This document shows, piece after piece, positions 26,943 to 35,012 of a DNA stretch of 64,000 bases. A model generated the notes under the pieces. The model did not search any database and was not told where the DNA came from. It was given only the letters and a program-made list of their open reading frames with translations. The DNA is taken from contig CBDETA010000004.1 in assembly GCA_965242785.1 (NCBI GenBank), positions 372,001 to 436,000 of the forward strand, given 5' to 3'. A program made the position numbers and the translations under genes. Numbering within the stretch: position 1 is the first letter of the stretch; the number at the start of each line of letters is the position of its first letter. Source of the stretch: Maricaulis sp965242785 (lineage in GTDB: Bacteria > Pseudomonadota > Alphaproteobacteria > Caulobacterales > Maricaulaceae).

Positions 26943-28466
26943 ATGTCGGACAATAGGGTGAAACGCGTGCTGATTGTCGGCGGCGGAACCGCTGGCTGGA
27001 TGACCGCGGCTGCCCTGTCCAATGCCTTTCGCGCCTCCGAGCTGAGAGTTGAACTGGTCGAGTCGGAAGCCATCGGTACGGTTGGGGTCGGCGAGTCGAC
27101 GATTCCCCACATCCGGTATTTCAACGCGGGCCTCGGCATCGACGAAGCGGCGTTCATTGCCGAGACCCGCGCGACCTACAAGCTGGCGATCGAGTTTCGG
27201 GACTGGAACCGTATCGGCGACCGCTACATGCACCCGTTTGGCGCCTTCGGCATGCCGGGCAGCGAGATCGGATTTCACCATCTCTGGAGCCGTTTCGGCG
27301 GCGCAGATGCCTTTGGGCCGATGGACACCTATTCCCTGCCCATCCAGATGGCGCGGGCCGGCAAGTTCGCCCCGCCCGCCTCCGACCCCGCATCCCTGGC
27401 GTCGAGCTATTCCTACGCCTTCCAGTTCGATGCCGGTCTCTATGCGCGTTTCCTGCGCCGCTATGCCGAGAGCCGCGGCGTAGTGCGGACCGAAGGCCGG
27501 ATCGAGCGGGTCGAGCAGGATGCCGAGTCCGGGCATGTCCGCTCGGTCACCCTGTCGGACGGCCGCACCTGCCAAGCCGACTTCTTTGTCGATTGTTCGG
27601 GCTTCAGAGGCCTTTTGATCGAACAGACCCTGCAGGCGGGCTATGAGGACTGGTCGCGCTGGCTGCCGTGTGACCGGGCGATCGCGCTGCCCAGCGCCTC
27701 GACCGGAGACCTGCCACCCTATACCCGCGCGACGGCCCTGGAAGCGGGGTGGGCCTGGCGCATCCCGCTGCAGCACCGTGTCGGCAATGGCCATGTCTAT
27801 GCCAGTGCGTTCATGGAGGATGCGCGCGCCGAGGCCCTGTTGCGGGAGCAGCTGGAAGGCGCCGCCCTGGCCGAGCCCAACCGGCTGCGCTTTCTCGCCG
27901 GCAAGCGGCGGCGGCAATGGGTGTCCAATTGCGTCGCCATCGGCCTGTCATCGGGCTTCCTGGAACCGTTGGAGTCGACGTCGATCCATCTGATCCAGGC
28001 CGCCATCGGCTATCTGCTGGACTTTTTCCCGACCGGCTCGTGGAGCGCGGCCGACAGCCAGGCCTTCAACCGCGTCATGGCGATGGAGTATGAACGCGTC
28101 CGGGACTTTCTGATCCTGCACTACAAGGCGACCGAGCGGGACGACAGCGCGTTCTGGTCCTATTGCCGCGACATGTCTGTGCCGGACACGCTGGACGCCA
28201 AGATCGAACTGTTCCGCGAGCGCGGACTGGTCGCCCGGCACGAGACCGGCGTGTTTCTGGAACCCAGCTGGGTTGCGGTTTTCATGGGACAGGGCATCAC
28301 ACCACGCCGCACCGATCCGCGCGCAGCAGCGTATGCGCCCGCGCAGGCCGAGGCCGGTGTCCGCGCCCTGAACCGCGAGCTGGAGGGTCTGACGTCACGC
28401 ATGCCGACCCATCGCGAGGCGATTGACCGGCTGTTGGCCCAGGCTTCGGTCATGGGAGCGGTATGA
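26943..28466 (+). CDS. flavin-dependent tryptophan-halogenase-family protein (copy 1)
   Basis: A 507-residue cytoplasmic protein of the tryptophan halogenase family (PF04820). The FAD-binding motif GGGTAGW lies at residues 13-19, GVGESTIP at 48-55, the lysine equivalent to the catalytic lysine of known halogenases at residue 80, and the WxWxIP signature (WAWRIP) at 270-275. All halogenase hallmarks are thus intact. The ATG at 26943 has GGGAGGG upstream; the frame is open from 26844. It starts a five-gene plus-strand operon with three more family members and GH43, divergent from the TonB receptor. Relatives of this type from Brevundimonas and Xanthomonas brominate indole in vitro, but their natural substrates are unknown; a role in glycan use is only suggested by context. 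Confidence 0.9.
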   Translation: MSDNRVKRVLIVGGGTAGWMTAAALSNAFRASELRVELVESEAIGTVGVGESTIPHIRYFNAGLGIDEAAFIAETRATYKLAIEFRDWNRIGDRYMHPFGAFGMPGSEIGFHHLWSRFGGADAFGPMDTYSLPIQMARAGKFAPPASDPASLASSYSYAFQFDAGLYARFLRRYAESRGVVRTEGRIERVEQDAESGHVRSVTLSDGRTCQADFFVDCSGFRGLLIEQTLQAGYEDWSRWLPCDRAIALPSASTGDLPPYTRATALEAGWAWRIPLQHRVGNGHVYASAFMEDARAEALLREQLEGAALAEPNRLRFLAGKRRRQWVSNCVAIGLSSGFLEPLESTSIHLIQAAIGYLLDFFPTGSWSAADSQAFNRVMAMEYERVRDFLILHYKATERDDSAFWSYCRDMSVPDTLDAKIELFRERGLVARHETGVFLEPSWVAVFMGQGITPRRTDPRAAAYAPAQAEAGVRALNRELEGLTSRMPTHREAIDRLLAQASVMGAV

Positions 28467-29926
28467 TGGACGACCGCGCCGTCACCCGGCTGGCCATTCT
28501 GGGGGCCGGGCCTGAAGCCTGGATTTCGGCCCTCTATCTGAAACGTCGGCTGGGCCCCGTCGCCCCTGAGATCACGGTGCTGACCGGAAATGACAAGCCG
28601 CAGCCGGGCGCGCTGTCGACCCTGCCCGCGATCCGCGACCTGCACGCCCGGCTGGGCCTGGACGATCTTCAGCGGGTTGCGCAGACAGGCGGCACCTTCA
28701 AGCTGGGCGAGGCCTTCCGGGACGCCCCGAGTGTGGGGGATGCCGGCTTCCTGCCCTATGGCGAGATCGGTGCGGCGATCGGTCCCGTCCGGTTTCACCA
28801 GCAATTGCACCGCATCGATCCGGCAGCACCGGCCTCCCGCCTGGCGGACTATGCCCTGGCCACCCGCGCCGCTGCTGAAGGCCGCTTTGCGCCGCCTTCG
28901 AGCGATCCGCGCAGCCTGCTGTCGACCCTGGATTTCGGCCTGCACCTGGACGCGGCGGCGTATGCCGAATTTCTGCGGGGCGCTGCTGTCTCTGAAGGTG
29001 TCACGGCGCTGGATGATGCGGCGGCCAATCTGCAAGCCGGTGAGAACGGTCAAATAAAGCAGATCAAGCTGGCGTCGGGCGCCAGCTTGGAGACGGAGCT
29101 GGTCATCGACACCCGGCTGCCAGACGGCGGGCCGGCAGATTGGCTGACCGTGCCAAGCGCGTTTGACTGTCTGGTCGAGGGTCCGATTGCCGCCGATGAC
29201 CCGCCCGCCCCGCGCACGCTGAACCGGGCGGTTGCCGAGGGCTGGCTGCGGCAGATCCCGTTGCAGTCTGGTACCTGGCAACAAATGTTGACGACGGCGG
29301 ATGCGGCGACGGATCAGGTGCTTGAGACGGGGTTCGGGGTCGATGGGCCCGCACGCCGGGCCGCGTGGACCACAGGTCGATGCCAAGCGCTGTGGCAGGA
29401 CAATCTGATCCGGCTGGGTCCGGCTGGCTGGCGCGCCGACCCGCTGGCGGCTTCCGATCTCACTCTCCTGGGCCGCGCCCTGGACCTGCTGTGCGCGATG
29501 TTCCCGCACAGGGATGAAGGCGCGGTGGAAGCGCGCGAGTTCAATCGGCTGATGGCGCTGGAGATCGATGCGGCCAATGCGTTCGCGATGATCTTCCACC
29601 ACTGCCAGGCCCGGACCGAAGCTGTCTGGCAGGCCGCACGGGATGTGCCGATTGCCGAGATGCTGACCGAGACACTCGCCCTGTTCTGCAGCCGGGGCCG
29701 GATCGGCGTCCGCGAGTTCAGCCATCATGACGAGACCCGCTGGGTCGCCGCACTGCTGGCGATGGGCGTGACGTCGGAGCATCACGACCCGCTGGCCGAC
29801 AGCCTGGGCCGACGCGTCCTGACCGAACGGGCCAGCCGCATCCTCGATACGGTTGCCCAGACCGCGTCCAGCCTGCCGACACAGGCGGAATTCCTGTCAC
29901 GCCTGAAATCCGGAGCCCCGGCCTGA
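28463..29926 (+). CDS. degenerate halogenase-family protein (copy 2)
   Basis: A 487-residue relative of the neighbouring halogenases with damaged cofactor motifs. The dinucleotide motif reads GAGPEAW instead of GGGTAGW. The WxWxIP signature has become WLRQIP. The DCSGFRG segment seen in the other copies is replaced by DTRLPDGG, and the late SGFLEPLEST segment is not recognisable. The lysine in GGTFKLGEAF is kept, and length and overall layout are preserved, so the frame is under selection rather than decaying freely. The start overlaps the preceding stop as ATGATG. It may be a non-catalytic partner of the intact copies or have a changed activity; both are inference. Confidence 0.75.
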   Translation: MMDDRAVTRLAILGAGPEAWISALYLKRRLGPVAPEITVLTGNDKPQPGALSTLPAIRDLHARLGLDDLQRVAQTGGTFKLGEAFRDAPSVGDAGFLPYGEIGAAIGPVRFHQQLHRIDPAAPASRLADYALATRAAAEGRFAPPSSDPRSLLSTLDFGLHLDAAAYAEFLRGAAVSEGVTALDDAAANLQAGENGQIKQIKLASGASLETELVIDTRLPDGGPADWLTVPSAFDCLVEGPIAADDPPAPRTLNRAVAEGWLRQIPLQSGTWQQMLTTADAATDQVLETGFGVDGPARRAAWTTGRCQALWQDNLIRLGPAGWRADPLAASDLTLLGRALDLLCAMFPHRDEGAVEAREFNRLMALEIDAANAFAMIFHHCQARTEAVWQAARDVPIAEMLTETLALFCSRGRIGVREFSHHDETRWVAALLAMGVTSEHHDPLADSLGRRVLTERASRILDTVAQTASSLPTQAEFLSRLKSGAPA

Positions 29927-31452
29927 TGATCAATCCGAGAACCCTGCGCAAGGTGGTGATCGTCGGCGGAGGCTCGGCGGGCTGGATGGCGGCGTCGGCG
30001 CTGTCGCGGATCCGCGGCAATGGCGTCACCGAGATCGTTCTGGTGGAGTCCGAGGAAATCGGCATTGTCGGCGTCGGCGAAGCAACCATTCCGCCGATCC
30101 GGCATTTCAACGAGCTGCTGGGCCTGGACGAGCGCGAATTCATCCGCGCAACCCAGGGCACCTTCAAGACCGCGATCCGCTTTGAGGGCTGGACCCGGCC
30201 CGGGCATTCCTACTTCCATTCCTTCGGCGCCTATGGCGCCGACATGAATGGTGTGAAATTCCACCAGTACTGGCTGAAATTCCACGCCATGGGCAAGGCA
30301 GCCCCGTTCGGCGAATACAATCTGTGCGAGGTCGCGGCGATGCAGAACCGGTTCGGCCCGGTCCCGCGAGAGCGCCAGATCCCGGTCTCGTCCTTGCACT
30401 GGGCCTATCATTTCGACGCCACCCTCTATGCCCGCCATCTGCGCGCCCATGCCGAGGCCCGGGGCGTGTCGCGGATCGAGGGCAAGGTGGTCGATGTCAG
30501 CCTGCGCGGCGGTGACGGTTTCATCGAGGCGGTCACCCTGGCCGATGGCCGGCGGATCGAGGGCGATCTCTTCATCGACTGTTCCGGCTTCCGCAGCCTC
30601 CTGCTCGGCGATGCGCTGGGCACCGGGTTTGAGGATTGGACGGACATGCTGCCCTGCGACCGGGCGGTGGCCGTGCCGTCGGAACGGACCGGCGAGCTCA
30701 TGCCCTATACCCGCTCCATCGCCCATGATGCGGGCTGGCAATGGCGCATTCCGCTGCAGCACCGCACCGGCAATGGTCTGGTCTTTTCTTCCCAACACCT
30801 CGGCGAGGATGCGGCCACCCGGCGCCTGCTGGACAATCTGGACGGCAAGCCGCTGGGCGAACCGCGGGTGATCCGCTTCCGCACCGGACGGCGGCACCAG
30901 GCCTGGGTGAAGAATTGCGTCGCCATCGGCCTGGCGGCCGGCTTCCTGGAGCCCCTGGAATCGACCGCGATCCATATCGCCCAGGCAGGCATTTCGCGCC
31001 TGATGGGCCTGTTCCCGGACCTCGATTTCCATCCCGCCGGCATCGCCGAGTACAATCGTCAGTCTGCGCACCTGTTCGAGAGCATCCGCGACTTCATCGT
31101 GCTGCATTACCACGCCAATGGCCGCACCGGCGAAGCGCTGTGGGACCAGTGCCGCACCATGCCGATCCCGGACAGCCTGCAGCGGCGCATCGAGCTCTTC
31201 CGCCTCAAGGGGCGGCTGTTCCGCTATGAAGACGAGCTGTTTGCCGAGCCCAGCTGGCATGCCGTGCTGATGGGCCAAGGCATCATGCCACAAGGCTATG
31301 ACCCGCTGGTCGACGCCGCCCCGGACGCCGAAATCGAACACGCCCTGGCGCAGATGCACGCCATGGTCAAAGCCACCGCCGAGGCGATGCCCCCGCATGG
31401 CGACTTCATTCAACAGACCTGCCCGGCCCGTCCTGAGCCGGCAAGCATGTAA
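29926..31452 (+). CDS. flavin-dependent tryptophan-halogenase-family protein (copy 3)
   Basis: A 508-residue member with intact motifs: GGGSAGWMAA near residue 14, GVGEATIPPIRHFN, the lysine in GTFKTAIRF, DCSGFRS, and WQWRIPLQHRTGNGL. The motif LAAGFLEPLESTAIHIAQ is close to that of copies 1 and 4. The start shares one base with the stop of copy 2 (TGATG), so translation is probably coupled. Enzymes of this family use reduced FAD, oxygen and halide to form hypohalous acid that reacts at the lysine; whether this copy halogenates is untested here. A flavin reductase partner was not seen in the window. Confidence 0.9.
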   Translation: MINPRTLRKVVIVGGGSAGWMAASALSRIRGNGVTEIVLVESEEIGIVGVGEATIPPIRHFNELLGLDEREFIRATQGTFKTAIRFEGWTRPGHSYFHSFGAYGADMNGVKFHQYWLKFHAMGKAAPFGEYNLCEVAAMQNRFGPVPRERQIPVSSLHWAYHFDATLYARHLRAHAEARGVSRIEGKVVDVSLRGGDGFIEAVTLADGRRIEGDLFIDCSGFRSLLLGDALGTGFEDWTDMLPCDRAVAVPSERTGELMPYTRSIAHDAGWQWRIPLQHRTGNGLVFSSQHLGEDAATRRLLDNLDGKPLGEPRVIRFRTGRRHQAWVKNCVAIGLAAGFLEPLESTAIHIAQAGISRLMGLFPDLDFHPAGIAEYNRQSAHLFESIRDFIVLHYHANGRTGEALWDQCRTMPIPDSLQRRIELFRLKGRLFRYEDELFAEPSWHAVLMGQGIMPQGYDPLVDAAPDAEIEHALAQMHAMVKATAEAMPPHGDFIQQTCPARPEPASM

Positions 31453-31461
31453 GGACAGGCA

Positions 31462-32979
31462 ATGAGCGATCCGCGTATCCGCAAAACGGTCATCGTCGGC
31501 GGCGGCACCGCCGGCTGGATGACGGCGGCCGCCCTGGCCAAGATTCTCGGCCCCGACTATGGCGAGATCACCCTGGTTGAGTCCGATGCCATCGGCATTG
31601 TCGGCGTCGGCGAGGCGACCATTCCCCAGATGCGCCTGTTCAACACCATGCTGGGACTGGACGAGAACGAGTTCGTGAAGATGACGAAAGGCTCGTTCAA
31701 GATGGGCATCGAATTCGTCGACTGGGCGCGCAAGGGCGACCGCTATTTCCACCCGTTCGGCCCGTTCGGCGTCGACATGGAAGGGGTCTCCTTCCACGCC
31801 TTCTGGCTGCGCCTGCGCGAGGCCGGGCTGGAACACCCGATCACCGACTATTCGCTGCAGTCGGTGGGCGGCAAGGCCAACAAGTTCATGCGCCCGATCA
31901 ATGCCGGCAAGTCACCGCTGTCCAACATCGCCTACGCCTTCCATTTCGATGCGCATCTCTATGCCAAGTATCTGCGTCGTTTCGCCGAGGAACGCGGCGT
32001 GAAGCGCCAGGAGGGCAAGGTCGTCCAGGTTCACCAGGATCCGGAAAGCGGCTTCATCCACTCGGTCGAGCTGGAGAGCGGGCAGACCATCGAGGGCGAG
32101 CTCTTCATCGACTGTTCCGGCTTCCGCGGCCTTTTGATCGAGCAGACGCTGAAGGCCGGCTATGAGGACTGGACCCACTGGCTGCCCTGCGACCGGGCGC
32201 TGGCCGTGCCGTGTGAAAGTGTCGAACCCTTCACGCCCTACACACGGGCCACGGCGCGTGACGCGGGCTGGCAATGGCGCATCCCGCTGCAGCACCGGAT
32301 CGGCAATGGCTATGTCTACTCCTCTGCCCACATTTCCGACGATGAGGCCCACGCCACCCTGCTGGCCAATCTGGACGGCAAGCCGCTGGCCGATCCGCGG
32401 CTGATCCGCTTCGTCACCGGGCGGCGCAAACAGGCCTGGGTGAAGAACTGCATCGCCATCGGCCTGTCCTCGGGCTTCATCGAACCGTTGGAATCAACCT
32501 CGATCCACCTGATCCAGTCCGGCATCGCCAAACTGTTGCAGATGTTCCCGCGCACCAGTTTCGAACAGGCCGATATCGACCGCTTCAATGCCCGCACGAA
32601 GACCGAGTTCGAGCAGGTGCGCGACTTCATCATCCTGCACTACAACGCGACCGAGCGCGATGACACGCCCTTCTGGGACCATGTCCGGACCATGGATGTG
32701 CCCGAGGCGCTGAAGGAGAAATACCGGATCTTCAAGGGCTATGGCCGGGTGTTCCGCGAGAATGAGGAATTGTTCAACGACACCTCCTGGTTCGCCGTGA
32801 TGATCGGCCAGCGCATCGAGCCGCGCTCCTATGATCCGGTCGCCGAAGTGCTGAGCCTGGAGCTGACGCAGGACCGGCTCAACCAGGTTCGCCAGGCGAT
32901 GATCACCTCGGCCGACTACATGCCGACCCATGCCGAATTCATCGCCCAGAACTGCGCCGCCGACATGGAGACGATGTGA
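31462..32979 (+). CDS. flavin-dependent tryptophan-halogenase-family protein (copy 4)
   Basis: A 505-residue member with all hallmark motifs: GGGTAGWMTA near residue 14, GVGEATIPQM, the lysine in GSFKMGIEF, DCSGFRGLLIEQTL, and WQWRIPLQHRIGNGY. It is closer in wording to copies 1 and 3 than to the degenerate copy 2, as expected for tandem duplication followed by divergence. AAGGACAGG precedes the start, 9 bases after copy 3. Its stop shares a base with the ATG of the GH43 gene, tying the halogenase run to xylan degradation. Substrate unknown. Confidence 0.9.
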   Translation: MSDPRIRKTVIVGGGTAGWMTAAALAKILGPDYGEITLVESDAIGIVGVGEATIPQMRLFNTMLGLDENEFVKMTKGSFKMGIEFVDWARKGDRYFHPFGPFGVDMEGVSFHAFWLRLREAGLEHPITDYSLQSVGGKANKFMRPINAGKSPLSNIAYAFHFDAHLYAKYLRRFAEERGVKRQEGKVVQVHQDPESGFIHSVELESGQTIEGELFIDCSGFRGLLIEQTLKAGYEDWTHWLPCDRALAVPCESVEPFTPYTRATARDAGWQWRIPLQHRIGNGYVYSSAHISDDEAHATLLANLDGKPLADPRLIRFVTGRRKQAWVKNCIAIGLSSGFIEPLESTSIHLIQSGIAKLLQMFPRTSFEQADIDRFNARTKTEFEQVRDFIILHYNATERDDTPFWDHVRTMDVPEALKEKYRIFKGYGRVFRENEELFNDTSWFAVMIGQRIEPRSYDPVAEVLSLELTQDRLNQVRQAMITSADYMPTHAEFIAQNCAADMETM

Positions 32980-34661
32980 TGCGCAAGTCTTTGCTGATCG
33001 CCGCATCGACCAGTTTGGCCCTGAACGCCTGCGGCGCTGACATGACGGCTTCACAGGACGCCTATTTCGACTGGTTCGAGTATTCCGGCGGCGATCCCGT
33101 GCATGCCGGAGCGCTGGGCGATAACCAGGCCTTCAACCCGGTGCTGGCCGGCTTCTATCCGGACCCGTCCAACACGCGTGCCGGAGAGGACTACTACCTC
33201 GTCACTTCCACCTTTGCGTACTATCCCGGCCTGCCGGTCTTCCACAGCCGCGACCTGCTCAACTGGACCCAGATCGGCAATGCGATCGACCGGCCGGACA
33301 TGGTCGATTTCGGCCGTCTGGGCCTGTCGCGCGGCCTGTTTGCGCCAGCCATCGAGTTCCATGACGGCACATTCTACATCCTCAATACCTGCGTCGATTG
33401 CGGCGGCAATTTCATCATAACGGCCAGCGATCCGGCCGGCCCATGGTCCGACCCGGTCTGGCTGGATGATCTGCGCTATGGCATCGATCCGGCCCTCTTC
33501 ATCGACGCGGACGGCAGCGCCTACATCGTCAATAACGGCCCGCCGGACCGCGAGCCGGAATATGAGGGCCACCGCGCCGTGTGGATCCAGCGCTTCAATC
33601 TGGAGACGCTGGAAACCTTCGGCGAGCGCGTGGTCCTGATCGATGGCGGGGTGGATTTCTCCCAGCAGCCGATCTGGATCGAGGGGCCGCACATCTACAA
33701 GGTTGATGGCCGCTACTTCCTGTCGGCGGCCGAGGGCGGCACAGCGGTCAATCACTCCCAGGTGGTGCTGGTCGGGGACGACCCGATGGGGCCCTATGAG
33801 CCCTGGGACCAGAACCCCTATCTCACCCAGCGCGACCTGCCCGCCGACCGGCCTGATCCCATCACCTCGGCCGGTCATGCCGATCTGGTGCAGACGCCGA
33901 ATGGTGACTGGTGGGCGACCTTCCTGGCCGTGCGACCCTATGAGGGCGACAGCTACAACACCGGAAGGGAAACCTTCCTGATGCCGGTCGACTGGTCGCA
34001 GGGCTGGCCGCGGATCACGGCGCCAGGCGAAGAAATTCCCTATGTGATCGAACGCCCGGACCTGCCGGATACCGGCCGTCCGGACGTGCCGATGTCGGGG
34101 CCTTTCTCGATCCGCCAGGAGTTTGACGCCGACAGCCTGCCGCTGCACTGGATGACGGTGCGCAATCCGCAAGGCAACTGGCTGGACCTGCGCGATGGCG
34201 CGCTGGTGCTGACGCCGCGCACCGAAGGTCTGGGCGATTTTGCCAACCCGTCCTATGCCGGACGCCGGCAGCAGCATCTCAATGCCGTGGCCGCAACCTC
34301 GCTGAGCTTCACCCCGCAGCGCGATGGCGACCGGGCGGGGCTGGCGGTCTTCCAGAATGATGAATACTGGTTCCTGCTTTCCCTGTCGCAGCTGGACGGC
34401 GAAACCGCCATACGCGTGGAGCGCCGGGCCGGACCGGAAGATCCGGCAGATGGCGTGGTGATCGCCGAGACACCATTCGACGGGCAGCTGCCAGTTGAGT
34501 TGCGGGTGACGGCCCGTTCAGACGCCTATGACTTCCACGTTCGCACCGGTGGCGACTGGCAAGCGGTGCTGGAAGGCGCGGACGGGGAAATCCTGTCGAC
34601 CCGGGTCGCGGGCGGTTTTGTCGGCGTGACGATGGGTCCCTACGCGCATCGGGGGGATTGA
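32979..34661 (+). CDS. GH43 beta-xylosidase/arabinofuranosidase-type lipoprotein
   Basis: A 560-residue enzyme with a lipoprotein signal (TSLALNAC). The five-bladed GH43 propeller shows the base aspartate in GFYPDPSNT, the pKa-modulating aspartate in YGIDPALFID, and the acid glutamate in WIEGPHIYK. A C-terminal beta-sandwich (about residues 370-560) has the form seen in the larger GH43 xylosidases. ATG 32979 (sharing a base with the preceding stop) is preferred over the GTG at 32976. It would release xylose or arabinose from xylo-oligosaccharides in the periplasm or at the outer membrane. Last gene of the halogenase operon; a hairpin-rich intergenic region follows. Confidence 0.9.
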   Translation: MRKSLLIAASTSLALNACGADMTASQDAYFDWFEYSGGDPVHAGALGDNQAFNPVLAGFYPDPSNTRAGEDYYLVTSTFAYYPGLPVFHSRDLLNWTQIGNAIDRPDMVDFGRLGLSRGLFAPAIEFHDGTFYILNTCVDCGGNFIITASDPAGPWSDPVWLDDLRYGIDPALFIDADGSAYIVNNGPPDREPEYEGHRAVWIQRFNLETLETFGERVVLIDGGVDFSQQPIWIEGPHIYKVDGRYFLSAAEGGTAVNHSQVVLVGDDPMGPYEPWDQNPYLTQRDLPADRPDPITSAGHADLVQTPNGDWWATFLAVRPYEGDSYNTGRETFLMPVDWSQGWPRITAPGEEIPYVIERPDLPDTGRPDVPMSGPFSIRQEFDADSLPLHWMTVRNPQGNWLDLRDGALVLTPRTEGLGDFANPSYAGRRQQHLNAVAATSLSFTPQRDGDRAGLAVFQNDEYWFLLSLSQLDGETAIRVERRAGPEDPADGVVIAETPFDGQLPVELRVTARSDAYDFHVRTGGDWQAVLEGADGEILSTRVAGGFVGVTMGPYAHRGD

Positions 34662-34726
34662 GGGCTGGTTGGCGCTGTCTTCTCCTAGCTGAGTTGAGGA
34701 TGTGGCAGAGCGGAGCGTGTCGCCTT

Positions 34727-34792
34727 CCGCCGGGCTATCGCCCGGCGGCCCCTCCACCGCTGCGCGGTCCCCCTCCCCACGATGTGGGGAGG
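34727..34792. repeat. hairpin pair, dispersed intergenic-repeat type
   Basis: Two perfect 9-base hairpins: CCGCCGGGC/GCCCGGCGG (34727-34748, 4-base loop) and CCTCCCCAC/GTGGGGAGG (34772-34792, 3-base loop). The segment between them, rich in CCGCTGCGCGG, resembles intergenic repeats I recall from several alphaproteobacterial genomes. Copy number in this genome cannot be judged from one window. Confidence 0.65.
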
Positions 34793-34843
34793 AAAGGCGT
34801 TCTTCCGAATTCTCTGATTTGTTTCCCAATCAAACTCCGTCAT

Positions 34844-34915
34844 CCCCCGGCTTGTCCGGGGGACCTCGTCCATCCTGTTGGCAGGTTAGCTGAGGTGGCC
34901 CGGACAAGCCGGGCC
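34844..34915. repeat. inverted pair of REP-like hairpins
   Basis: CCCCCGG-CTTGT-CCGGGGG (34844-34862) and GGCCCGG-ACAAG-CCGGGCC (34897-34915) are inverted copies of one element, about 34 bases apart; the loops are exact reverse complements. This is the layout of paired palindromic extragenic repeats. Confidence 0.7.
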
Positions 34916-35012
34916 ATGACGGTGGATTAGGGTGGTAGGCGTCAAGTGTGGTCTCCTCCTCTCCCTGGGGAAGGGGGTGCTTGGTGGCCCGTGTCGACTT
35001 GAAAACGCGCGT

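Larger units (their letters stand above)
34662..35012. other. 351-base intergenic region with hairpin-forming repeats
   Basis: This gap lies between the converging GH43 (plus) and GH115 (minus) genes. No coding signal was recognised. It holds four perfect hairpins, described as two repeat entries, plus low-complexity GC-rich sequence near GH115. With converging genes on both sides it may serve as a bidirectional transcription stop, although no T-run follows any hairpin. Confidence 0.7.

Noticed and set aside
28463..29926. Pseudogene call for halogenase copy 2
   Set aside because: No frameshift or stop is present, and start and stop overlap both neighbours; motif loss alone does not show decay.
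28160..31836. Long minus-strand frames opposite the halogenase genes
   Set aside because: The plus-strand proteins carry family motifs and overlap each other precisely; the antisense frames have none.
34662..35012. Short plus- and minus-strand frames in the GH43/GH115 gap
   Set aside because: They span perfect hairpin repeats, lack ribosome sites and have repeat-derived composition.
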